Positions 14,150-21,577 of a stretch of 64,000 nucleotides of DNA are shown piece by piece. The DNA comes from DASXHZ01 sp036488085 (GTDB taxonomy: Bacteria; Acidobacteriota; Thermoanaerobaculia; Gp7-AA8). The position numbers were made by a program, and so were the translations under genes. The notes under the pieces were generated by a model. The model was not told where the DNA came from. It did no database searches and saw only the letters and a program-made list of their open reading frames with translations. Each line of letters opens with the position of its first letter. Positions within the stretch are counted from its first letter, which is position 1. The stretch covers positions 1 to 64,000 of the forward strand of contig DASXHZ010000102.1 in NCBI GenBank assembly GCA_036488085.1. The letters run 5' to 3'.

Positions 14150-14775
14150 GTGAGGGCTTTCAGCACTTCGTCGAACGTCATCGCGAATACCGCCGCATTC
14201 TCCTTCACCTTCGGCCGCGCAAGAACTCCGCCGAAACCAATGAAGAGGTCGACAGCCGGCTTCGCTTCGAGGTCGCTCGCGCCGTCGCCGACGAACGCGG
14301 CCTTTCCGTGGGTGCGCGCCCGGACGTCGCGGACGACGAGCTCCTTTCCGCCGCTGCGCGTGAGGAACGAGCGCCGGTCGAAGTCTTCGTACTCACCGGC
14401 CGCATTGAACCGAAGCGCGACCGCGTGCACCGCGCGCTGCTCGATGCCGAGGTGGGAAGCGAGCGGGTATATCGCCTGCGCGATCCCGGCGCTCACGAGA
14501 TGAACCTGCACCCCGCAACCCCGTAACGCCGCAACCGCCTCAGCCGCTCCCGGAACGATCGACGCGACGTAGCGGTCGCCCAGCGCCTCGACCGCCGCAC
14601 GACTCGGCCGAATGATCTCCAACCGTTTCGCGTAAACATCCTCCAGCGCGATCTCCCCATTCATCGCCCGCTCCGTCAGCCGCGCGATCTCCGGATTCCG
14701 GCCGCCGAGGACGTCAATCCCCTCGATCGTGACGAGCGTGGAGTCAACGTCGAAGAAGACGAACCGGAACTTCAT
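14146..14775 (-). CDS. serB: HAD phosphatase, probable phosphoserine phosphatase
   Basis: This 209-residue HAD-superfamily enzyme has motif I D-V-D-S-T-L-V, matching the D-x-D-S-T of phosphoserine phosphatases; motif II S in H-L-V-S-A-G-I; a motif III Lys; and motif IV G-D-G-A-S-D-L. A four-helix cap lies between residues 15 and 75. It would remove phosphate from phosphoserine to give serine. Both its ends overlap neighbouring genes by four bases (ATGA), with gph upstream and the aminotransferase downstream, which makes co-translation very likely. Together with serA this completes the pathway. It is shorter than E. coli SerB and lacks the ACT-like N-terminus. Confidence 0.85.
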   Translation of the reverse strand: MKFRFVFFDVDSTLVTIEGIDVLGGRNPEIARLTERAMNGEIALEDVYAKRLEIIRPSRAAVEALGDRYVASIVPGAAEAVAALRGCGVQVHLVSAGIAQAIYPLASHLGIEQRAVHAVALRFNAAGEYEDFDRRSFLTRSGGKELVVRDVRARTHGKAAFVGDGASDLEAKPAVDLFIGFGGVLARPKVKENAAVFAMTFDEVLKALT

Positions 14776-15446
14776 CGCACCTCGGCGGTCACTATCCCGA
14801 GCAGATCCGAAAAACGGTCGAGGTAGTGATCGGCGTTCGCCTCGCGAAGTTGCTCGATCGATGACGACCCGGTCGGCACCACGGCGACGTCGATGCCGCT
14901 GTTGCGCGCGGCGTGGACGTCGATCGGCATGTCGCCGACGAAGAGGGCGTCGGTGGTCGCGACGCCGGTGGCGTCGAGGGCGCAGAGGAGATGTTGCGGG
15001 TCGGGTTTGCGTGCGCCGGCGAGGTCGGGGCCGACGATGGCGCGGAAGTGGCGGGCGAGTCCGAGGGCCTCGAGGATCTTGCGCGAGAAGCAGGTCGGCT
15101 TGTTGGTGCAGACCGCCATCGCGACGTCGAGAGAGGCGAGACGGTCGAGGGTCGCCTCGACGTCGGCCAGCACCTTCGACTCCGCGCAGCAGATCTCGTC
15201 GTAGCGCGACTCGAACGCCTCTTGCACGCCGCCCGGTACGACATCCGTCTCGAACGCGCGCTGCAGCAGCTTGTCGAGACCGTCGCCGATGAACTCCTTG
15301 ATGCGCGTCTCGCCTAGCGGGCCGAGGCCATGCTGGCGGCGCGCGTAGTTGACCGCCTCCGCGAGCGCGGCGTACGAGTCGACGAGCGTCCCGTCGAGAT
15401 CGAAGAGCACCGCGCGATAGCGCAGCGGCGCGTCAGGACCAATCAT
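14772..15446 (-). CDS. gph: Phosphoglycolate phosphatase-like HAD hydrolase
   Basis: This 224-residue HAD hydrolase starts with the catalytic loop F-D-L-D-G-T-L-V-D-S (about residues 15-24). It has an alpha-helical cap (20-95), motif II in V-C-T-N-K-P-T, motif III Lys in G-A-R-K-P-D-P and motif IV F-V-G-D-M-P-I-D-V. This is the Gph/PGP subgroup that dephosphorylates 2-phosphoglycolate from oxidative DNA-end repair or photorespiration-like reactions. The start overlaps mobB by 14 bases and the stop overlaps serB by four. The exact substrate is inferred from subgroup motifs only. Confidence 0.8.
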   Translation of the reverse strand: MIGPDAPLRYRAVLFDLDGTLVDSYAALAEAVNYARRQHGLGPLGETRIKEFIGDGLDKLLQRAFETDVVPGGVQEAFESRYDEICCAESKVLADVEATLDRLASLDVAMAVCTNKPTCFSRKILEALGLARHFRAIVGPDLAGARKPDPQHLLCALDATGVATTDALFVGDMPIDVHAARNSGIDVAVVPTGSSSIEQLREANADHYLDRFSDLLGIVTAEVR

Positions 15447-15759
15447 GAGTCTTGAATCCTTCCACGAACACGACGTCTCCGTCGAACACCTCGAGCAGGT
15501 CGCGCGGATCGTCGAAGCGGATGCGGAACGTCTGGCCGCCGCGGAAAACCACCGCCTCGCCGTCGCCCGCGAGGACCACCGGATCGGCGCCGGCGGCGCG
15601 GAACAGCGACGTATCGCCGCGATCGTCGTCGTTCAGCGCGTGGTGCGTGTGCTTGATCGCGCCGGCACGCTCGCCCTTCGCCACCGCATCGCGAATCAGG
15701 CCGCAGATCGTGGTCGTCTTGCCGCTGTTCGACGGGCCGGCGAACGGTTGCACTCTCAC
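15433..15759 (-). CDS. mobB: MobB, molybdopterin-guanine dinucleotide biosynthesis adaptor
   Basis: This is a 108-residue P-loop protein, shorter than the usual 160-175. Walker A is G-P-S-N-S-G-K-T-T at residues 8-16. The M-x-x-K-H-T-H-H signature region (A-I-K-H-T-H-H) and V-V-F-V-E-G-F-K are typical of MobB, a GTP-binding partner of MobA in bis-MGD cofactor synthesis. No mobA or other molybdenum cofactor gene is present in the window. It begins 10 bases after the stop of the transglycosylase gene and overlaps gph, so it is part of the cluster ending in serA. Confidence 0.85.
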   Translation of the reverse strand: MRVQPFAGPSNSGKTTTICGLIRDAVAKGERAGAIKHTHHALNDDDRGDTSLFRAAGADPVVLAGDGEAVVFRGGQTFRIRFDDPRDLLEVFDGDVVFVEGFKTHDWS

Positions 15760-15769
15760 GCTTGCAATC

Positions 15770-18061
15770 TCACGGAGCGATCCGCGAGTAGGCGGAGCGG
15801 AGGATCGTCACCCGCTTCACGTAATTGCGCGTCTCTGAGAAAGGAATCGACTCGAGAAACTCGTCCATTGGCTTCGATGGTGCGGCGTGCCGCCATTTCA
15901 GCACATTGCCCTGACCGGCGTTGAACGACGCCGCTACGAGCTGCGGGTTGTTGTTGAAGAGCGCCATCAGGTGCTTCAGGTGATACGTCCCGATCTCGAT
16001 GTTCGTATCGGGGTCGGCGAGATGTTTCACGCTGAAGAGCGGATGGAGCTGCGCGCCGAGCTCCGCGCCGGTGGCCGGCATGATCTGCATCAGCCCCGTC
16101 GCGCCGACTCGCGACTTCGCATGCGGGTCGTAGTAGCTCTCCTGGAGGATGAGCGCCATGACGAAGAACGGATCGAGCCCGAAGCGATCGGAGTACCGCC
16201 GGATCGCGTCGCGGTACTTCACCGGGTAGTACATCTTCAGAAAGTACGGCGGCACCGAGTCCTGCTCGACCGTCGCGAGTAGCGGCCACGCGCTTCGCAG
16301 CGTCCGGTACATCTCGACGAGGTTGCCGTCGTTGCTCAGCTTCTCCGCCGCGAGCGCGTCGGCGAACTGCTGGTTCTCCTGCTTCGCGTTCTTGTTCAGC
16401 TCCGCCGCCGCGTCGCCGAAGTCCTGCAGCGCCGTCAGCTCATACGCGAGGCGTAGCTCCGCCGGCATCGATCGTTCGGCGATGTCGCGCCAGTCCTCGC
16501 GATTCACGGCTATCGGATTGCCCGCCGGCTTCACGTACTTCGCGCCCTTCGCTTCCGAGTAGATCGTGTAGACGTCCTCGTACGGCGCCGACGCTAGACG
16601 CTGATACGTCGCCGCGGCGTGCGCCTTGTCCCCCTGCCGGTCGAGGATGCGCGCGTACCAGTAGTCCGCCTGCCGCTTCAGGTTCGGCGCCTTGTAGGTA
16701 TCGCCGATGAAGCGCAGCAGCGCCTTCGCGCCTTCCAGGTCGCCCCTCACGTACGCCGCCCACGCTTTGTCCCAGAAGTACTGCACCCCCGAGCCGTCGT
16801 ACGGATCGAGCTTGATGACCTGGGGGATGAGCTGCTGCAGATACGCATCCTGATGCTTCGCCTGCGCCGCCTCGATGAGCGTGTCGAGCGTCTCGAGCCG
16901 TACCTGCAGCGCCGTTTGCGGGATCTGCAGCAGGTCCTTCAGCCGCTCCGTCGCGAGGCGGTCGTACGAATCCTTCTTCGCCTTCTTCGCGAGGTCGACG
17001 AGCTGGATGTTCTTCTTCACGTTCGCGTACTTCGGCTTCGTGACGAGCTTCTTCTTCTTTCCCTTTCCGGCGCGCACCTTCACGTTGCCGACCTTCTGCC
17101 GCACCGTGATCTGTTTCACGACGACCGGATTGATCGACGCCGAGAGAGCGGCGTAGTCCTTCGCCGCGGTCGAGATGGCGGGGATCGCGTACTTGAACGC
17201 GCCGCCCGTGAGCGGCTCCAGCAGCTTGTTCGACTCGTCGTAGCGGTGGATCTGATTCAGCGCCAGCCCGCGGTTCAGTTGAACCGCTTCACGCAGCGAC
17301 GCTGGCGCCGATCCGTCGAGCGCCGTCAGCTCGTTGTACGCCGACTGCGGATCGCCGTCGCGCAACAGTGCGACGCCGCGCTCCAGCCGTTCGGCCGCCG
17401 TCATCGCGATCGTGCCGTCGGGGGGAACGCCGTCGATCGTTCGCGCCACCGCCAGCGCGTCGACCGCCTGCGGGGCACGCGGGCTCCTGATGGCCGTCGC
17501 GCGCGCGGCCGCCAGCGCACCGTCAATGTCGCCGTTGATGAAGTGCGACTCGATCGCTCCCCATCGCGCCGCCGCGGCGTTGTTCGGGACGCCGCTCCGC
17601 TCCGCTGCCGCGTCGTAGATGTTCGCCGCGCCCGCGAAGTCGCCCCCCTCGGCATAGAACGCCGCGAGCCGCTGCGCCGCATCGTCGGCGATCACCGCCT
17701 GTGGATTGCGCTGCCACAACCCGGCGAGCACCCGCCGCGCATCGCCGTGATCGTTCGCCAGCTCGTACGCGCGCCCGAGGTAGTAGAGGCGGTACTCCTC
17801 GACCACGCGCCCGCGGAACGAGAACGACGCGAGCGTGCTCGCCGCCTTCGCGCCGTCCTTGGCGCGGATCGCAGCCAGCCCGGCGAGAAACTGGTCGCGC
17901 GACTTCTGCAGATCGGGCGGCGCTTCCGGTTTGTGCGCCGCGCCCGCCTCCTGTCTTGAAACGCCGCGCGGGCGAAAGTATCGCCTGACGATGATCGTCA
18001 GCCCGATCGCGAGAAGCACCGCGACCGAGATGACGATCCACCTACGGCGTAAGGCGCGCAT
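15770..18061 (-). CDS. slt: SLT-type soluble lytic transglycosylase
   Basis: This 763-residue periplasmic enzyme cleaves the MurNAc-GlcNAc bond of peptidoglycan to give 1,6-anhydro products. An N-terminal membrane anchor or uncleaved signal (residues 8-26) is followed by a long helical superhelix with TPR-like units (60-560) and a C-terminal lysozyme-like domain (about 620-750). The catalytic Glu lies in L-I-L-Q-E-S-Y-Y. G-A-T-G-L-M-Q-I-M-P-A-T and A-S-F-N-A-G-Q-G-N-V complete the SLT signature. A lysine-rich insertion around 325-345 (K-G-K-K-K-K) is unusual. It is followed after ten bases by mobB and preceded by the GAF-like gene. Confidence 0.9.
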   Translation of the reverse strand: MRALRRRWIVISVAVLLAIGLTIIVRRYFRPRGVSRQEAGAAHKPEAPPDLQKSRDQFLAGLAAIRAKDGAKAASTLASFSFRGRVVEEYRLYYLGRAYELANDHGDARRVLAGLWQRNPQAVIADDAAQRLAAFYAEGGDFAGAANIYDAAAERSGVPNNAAAARWGAIESHFINGDIDGALAAARATAIRSPRAPQAVDALAVARTIDGVPPDGTIAMTAAERLERGVALLRDGDPQSAYNELTALDGSAPASLREAVQLNRGLALNQIHRYDESNKLLEPLTGGAFKYAIPAISTAAKDYAALSASINPVVVKQITVRQKVGNVKVRAGKGKKKKLVTKPKYANVKKNIQLVDLAKKAKKDSYDRLATERLKDLLQIPQTALQVRLETLDTLIEAAQAKHQDAYLQQLIPQVIKLDPYDGSGVQYFWDKAWAAYVRGDLEGAKALLRFIGDTYKAPNLKRQADYWYARILDRQGDKAHAAATYQRLASAPYEDVYTIYSEAKGAKYVKPAGNPIAVNREDWRDIAERSMPAELRLAYELTALQDFGDAAAELNKNAKQENQQFADALAAEKLSNDGNLVEMYRTLRSAWPLLATVEQDSVPPYFLKMYYPVKYRDAIRRYSDRFGLDPFFVMALILQESYYDPHAKSRVGATGLMQIMPATGAELGAQLHPLFSVKHLADPDTNIEIGTYHLKHLMALFNNNPQLVAASFNAGQGNVLKWRHAAPSKPMDEFLESIPFSETRNYVKRVTILRSAYSRIAP

Positions 18062-18079
18062 GGCGCGTCCGAGTGCGAA

Positions 18080-19396
18080 TTACAGGCCGAGGACCTCGGC
18101 GTTGCCGTCGGCGAGGATGCGCACCAGCTCGTCGTAGAAGTAGTTCGACGACTTGCGGACGTCTTCGCCGATCCGCTCGTCGTACATCTGCCGGCTGCGG
18201 TCGATGTCTTCTTTCAGCCGCTCGTAAAGGTCCTTGTTCTTCCGGCCGACTTCCACCTTCGCCTCGTTGTACAGCTTGATCTCGGAGACCAGGAGCCGCG
18301 CGAAGCGCTTCGCCTCGTCGTGCTTCTTGTCGACCTCGCTCTGTGCCGCCGTCGCGGCAGCGCGCCCGCCGACGCCGGACGGCGGGATGAACTGCGTCGT
18401 CGGCCGGCTCTCGTCTCCGAACGACGACGTGGCGGGCGGCGTGGGCGGCGGTGGGGGAGGCGGGGGTGGGGGCGGCGGCGGTGGCGGAGCCGCGGCGACC
18501 GGTTTCGCAGGTGCCGGCGCAGCCGCAGCCATCATCTCGCGCATCTGCTGCGCCGTGATCGCGACCGTCGCCGACCCTTCCTCCGACGCCGGAGGCGCTG
18601 GGGGTGCCGGTGCAGGCGCCGGCGCCTCTCCCTCCCCCTCGGACAGCGAAGGCGAAGGCGACTTCTTCCGGATCGCGAGCGTGTCGATCAGCAGCCCGGT
18701 CGTGAACACCAGCAACTCGACCGATGCCTGGTCAAACTTCGCGACGTCCTCGGCCGTGGCGTCGACATACACCGCCGCCGCGACCTTCTCCTTGATCACC
18801 ATCGGAATCAGCAACGCCTGCTGCGGCTCGCCGACGCCGAAGCGCGTGGCGAGGTTCGCGCCATCCCACGCCACCACGCGCTCATTGCGCAGCACGTGAT
18901 CGAGCTCGCCGATCAGTCCGGGCGCCGCGTTGAAGCGCTTGATGTTCTCGTCGTTGCCGCCGTGTGCCGCGAAGCCGACGCCCTTCCATCCGCTGAATGT
19001 CTCGCCGCGAAGGATCAGCAGCGCCGCACGCGAGCCGAATTCGAGGCACTGCTCGAGCAGCGCGTTGAGGATGTCGACCTGCGACTTGCCGCGCTCGACC
19101 GTTTGTATCGCGCTCTTGAGCCGCGAGACATCGCCGCCCGAGGGCGCCGCGGCAACCGGCGCAGGCTGCTCCGCCTTGAGCGTCTCTTCGAGCTCACCGA
19201 CGGTCTTCTGAATGTGCGGCAGGAACGAGAACGAGTTGACGTCCGCTTCCACGCTCTGGACCGCCGCCTTGAGCTGCGAATCGACAGCCCTGCGGATGTC
19301 CTCGATCGAGGTCCGGATCTCACCCACCATCCTCTCGACCGCCTCGCGGACGTGTGCGTCGATCGAGCTTGCGACTTCCTCACCCCTCACGGCCAT
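18080..19396 (-). CDS. GAF-like domain protein with proline-rich linker
   Basis: This is a 438-residue cytoplasmic protein. ATG at 19396 is preceded by AGGAGGAG two bases away, which rules out the longer frame. Residues 1-75 are helical. Residues about 80-245 resemble a GAF fold (L-L-E-Q-C-L-E-F-G-S-R-A-A-L-L-I-L-R-G then G-W-K-G-V-G-F) of a type common in soil bacteria. Then comes a low-complexity Ala/Pro linker with a run of about 15 prolines, and a C-terminal helical segment (about 365-438) rich in charged residues. The function is unknown; signal sensing or a scaffold role is possible. It is upstream of slt with an 18-base gap. Confidence 0.75.
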   Translation of the reverse strand: MAVRGEEVASSIDAHVREAVERMVGEIRTSIEDIRRAVDSQLKAAVQSVEADVNSFSFLPHIQKTVGELEETLKAEQPAPVAAAPSGGDVSRLKSAIQTVERGKSQVDILNALLEQCLEFGSRAALLILRGETFSGWKGVGFAAHGGNDENIKRFNAAPGLIGELDHVLRNERVVAWDGANLATRFGVGEPQQALLIPMVIKEKVAAAVYVDATAEDVAKFDQASVELLVFTTGLLIDTLAIRKKSPSPSLSEGEGEAPAPAPAPPAPPASEEGSATVAITAQQMREMMAAAAPAPAKPVAAAPPPPPPPPPPPPPPPTPPATSSFGDESRPTTQFIPPSGVGGRAAATAAQSEVDKKHDEAKRFARLLVSEIKLYNEAKVEVGRKNKDLYERLKEDIDRSRQMYDERIGEDVRKSSNYFYDELVRILADGNAEVLGL

Positions 19397-19484
19397 AACT
19401 CCTCCTGATGGTGTAGCTTGGACCCTGCTCCGCGCGGCGCGCGCAAGCCACGGAATTATATGGTCCGTGTTAAGGTGGCAGCAA

Positions 19485-20087
19485 ATGCGCCGTATCGTAC
19501 CGGCCGCCGCTGTCCTTCTCCTGGTCGCTGCCTGCAGCGGCGATACGAACAGCGCCCTCGAACGCGACTGGCTCCAGGTCCTCCACCACAAGAAGGCCGC
19601 CGTCGCGCCGAAAGCGTCGCCGCAGGAGAAGCAGATCTACGCCGACACCCTCGGCGCGTTCGTGCAGCAGCACCCGCAGCACAGCCGGGCGCGCGTCGTC
19701 TACGAGCGGATCCAGCTCGACTTCGCGCGCGAGCTCGGCGCCATCGGCCGCTACCAGGACTCGATCCGTTTCTACCGCGCCGTCCTGGCCCACGACCCGG
19801 CCAATCCTGAGGCGATGAAGGGCGTCGCCGACGCCGTCGATCGCCTCGCCGTCCCGCACACAAAGCTCCTGGCGCTCGAGAAAGGGATGTCGCAGCACCA
19901 GGTCGCGCAGCTCCTCGGCAAGCCGATTCCCGGCTGGACGTCGAAGCACGAACGGACCGACGTCGTGAACGAGTCGTGGTACTACCGCACCAGCGAAGGC
20001 GGCATCGCCGGCATCTACTTCCGCGACGGCGTCCTGGTCGCCGCCGAAGCCACCGCGCAGGCGAAGCTCGCGCCGCTGACGAGGTAA
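19485..20087 (+). CDS. Lipoprotein with TPR and SmpA/BamE-like segment
   Basis: This 200-residue protein starts at ATG 19485 after AAGGTGG. The signal peptide ends in the lipobox L-V-A-A-C-S-G (Cys about residue 17), so it is an envelope lipoprotein. Residues 45-130 read as two or three TPR-like helical pairs (I-R-F-Y-R-A-V-L-A-H-D-P-A-N-P-E-A). Residues 133-190 (L-E-K-G-M-S-Q-H-Q-V-A-Q-L-L-G-K-P, then W-Y-Y-R and a final strand) match the SmpA/OmlA/BamE fold. It is divergent from the GAF-like gene. A role in outer-membrane assembly or stability is inference from that fold. Confidence 0.75.
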   Translation: MRRIVPAAAVLLLVAACSGDTNSALERDWLQVLHHKKAAVAPKASPQEKQIYADTLGAFVQQHPQHSRARVVYERIQLDFARELGAIGRYQDSIRFYRAVLAHDPANPEAMKGVADAVDRLAVPHTKLLALEKGMSQHQVAQLLGKPIPGWTSKHERTDVVNESWYYRTSEGGIAGIYFRDGVLVAAEATAQAKLAPLTR

Positions 20088-20088
20088 C

Positions 20089-20227
20089 CGTTACCCGTTA
20101 CCCGTTACCCGTTACCCGTTACCCGTTACCCGTTACCCGTTACCCGTTACCCGTTACCCGTTATCCGTTATCCATGGCCGACTCGCCGATAACGGATAAC
20201 GGATAACGGATAACGGATAGCGGATAA
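20089..20227. repeat. Heptamer tandem repeats forming a large hairpin
   Basis: About ten copies of CGTTACC (from 20089) are followed by two CGTTATC units, a short loop around 20174-20188, then about six inverted units (GATAACG, the complement of CGTTATC) to 20227. The inverted halves can pair into a long stem. This block fills the gap between the lipoprotein and the FmdB-like gene and starts two bases after the lipoprotein stop codon. It contains no gene. Confidence 0.95.
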
Positions 20228-20262
20228 GAATTCGGCACGCCGCCCGCAACGTTATAGCCACC

Positions 20263-20550
20263 ATGCCGCTGTACGAATACGAGTGCACCAACTGCAAGGA
20301 GCGCGTCGAGGTCATCCAGCGCCTGAGCGATCCCCCGTATTCGCACTGCGCGAAGTGCGGCTCGGACATGAAGAAGCTCATCTCATCGCCGGCGATCCAG
20401 TTCAAAGGTTCGGGCTTCTACAAGACCGACTACTCGTCGTCGAAACCGAGCGAGTCGAAGAGCGAGTCGCCTGCCGCAAAGTCCGAAACGAAATCCGAGA
20501 CCAAATCCGAAACGAAGTCCGAAACCAAGAGCGAGAGCAAATCCGATTGA
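20263..20550 (+). CDS. FmdB-family zinc ribbon protein
   Basis: This 95-residue protein begins M-P-L-Y-E-Y-E-C-T-N-C, with two CxxC pairs (C8/C11 and C-A-K-C near 29-32), the regulatory-protein FmdB zinc-ribbon pattern. The conserved I-x-S-S-P-A-I-Q-F-K-G-S-G-F-Y-K-T-D-Y follows. The C-terminal 30 residues are a Lys-Ser-Glu repeat (K-S-E-T repeated), low complexity and typical of this family. The molecular role is unknown; zinc binding is well supported. The EcsC-like gene begins 17 bases later. Confidence 0.9.
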   Translation: MPLYEYECTNCKERVEVIQRLSDPPYSHCAKCGSDMKKLISSPAIQFKGSGFYKTDYSSSKPSESKSESPAAKSETKSETKSETKSETKSESKSD

Positions 20551-20567
20551 GCGCCGTCGCGATCACC

Positions 20568-21206
20568 ATGGGAAAAGCGAAAGAGCTGAAACGGCGCGCC
20601 GACTCGGTGCTCGAAGAAGTCTTCCGCGCCCTATTCGAGGAGATCGACACCGACCGCATCCGCAAAGAGGTCGACGACCTGCGGCAGACGTTCCCTGACA
20701 CGGCGGCCTCGGAGTACGCGCACAAGCTCGCGCGCCGCACCGCCATCCGCTGCGCCGCCGCCGGCGCGGTCACCGGTATTCCCGGCGGACTCGCCGCCAT
20801 CGGCGCGCTCGGCGCCGACCTCGCGTATCTCGTCTACCAACAGTTCCGCCTCATCCTCGGCATCGCGACGATCTACGGACACGAGCCGTCGTCGCGCGAG
20901 CGTTTCAGCGAAGCGCTGCAGTGCCTCGCGTGGGCCTCGGGTGTCGGCGTCGGCAAGCAAGGCATCGCGACGATGCTCGAATCCGCATCTGCGGAAGGAG
21001 GGATCGTCGCCGAGAAGATCGGAACGCGCATCGCCCGCGAACGGATCGTCCGCATCGTTCCGATCGTCGGCGCCGTCTCCGCAGGTGTGCTCAATTGGGC
21101 CGCCGTGCAAGCCACCGCGCGCAATGCGATTCGCTACTACGAGTCGCGCGTCGAGCCTTCGGAGGCCGATGAAATCTGGGCCGACGGCGACCGCGAGCAC
21201 GCCTGA
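20568..21206 (+). CDS. EcsC-family protein
   Basis: This is a 212-residue protein, with ATG 20568 taken as the start; the frame upstream runs antiparallel in meaning through the FmdB gene. The hydrophobic Gly/Ala-rich stretch G-A-V-T-G-I-P-G-G-L-A-A-I-G-A-L-G-A-D-L-A-Y-L and the following helix ending I-Y-G-H-E match the EcsC family, named after a Bacillus protein linked to an ABC exporter. A second hydrophobic segment lies at about 155-185. Its biochemical function is not established. It probably forms an operon with the zinc-ribbon gene upstream. Confidence 0.7.
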   Translation: MGKAKELKRRADSVLEEVFRALFEEIDTDRIRKEVDDLRQTFPDTAASEYAHKLARRTAIRCAAAGAVTGIPGGLAAIGALGADLAYLVYQQFRLILGIATIYGHEPSSRERFSEALQCLAWASGVGVGKQGIATMLESASAEGGIVAEKIGTRIARERIVRIVPIVGAVSAGVLNWAAVQATARNAIRYYESRVEPSEADEIWADGDREHA

Positions 21207-21259
21207 AAAGGTTATTGCCGTTACGCGGAATTGAACGCCGAAGACCCCGGTTTGCTGCG

Positions 21260-21577
21260 ATGACCACGATGCCGAAGTATCAAATGGAATCGACCGAAGA
21301 GATCCGCTCCGCGTTCTTCGAGCGCCGCAGACTCCGCCGGATTCGGATGATCGTCGAGCTGACGCACGACTTGATCAGCAGCGACCGCACCGTCACCAGC
21401 CGTGAGGCGCGCTGCCTCGTGAGCTGCGCGCGCAAGGCGATCCTCGACCTCCACCCCAGCTTCGAATCGCGCTACGACCGCATCGTCAAGCCTCACTTCG
21501 AGCGCGTCCTCGCCGAGCGCTGGCCGCAAGAGCAGATGCTCGACCTCGACACCTGCGGCGACGATCTCGTCAACTAG
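21260..21577 (+). CDS. Hypothetical helical protein
   Basis: This 105-residue charged protein without signal or membrane segment starts at ATG 21260; a second ATG lies at 21269. It is rich in Arg and Glu, with helices such as E-E-I-R-S-A-F-F-E-R-R-R-L-R-R-I-R-M-I-V-E-L-T. I recognise no family. It ends in a CTAG shared with the stop codon of the convergent membrane-protein gene, so the two genes overlap by four bases. It lies 53 bases after the EcsC-like gene. Confidence 0.6.
   Translation: MTTMPKYQMESTEEIRSAFFERRRLRRIRMIVELTHDLISSDRTVTSREARCLVSCARKAILDLHPSFESRYDRIVKPHFERVLAERWPQEQMLDLDTCGDDLVN

Noticed and set aside
19397..19591. 65-residue N-terminal extension of the GAF-like protein
   Set aside because: A strong AGGAGGAG two bases before ATG 19396 fixes the start, and the extension would run through the divergent promoter region.
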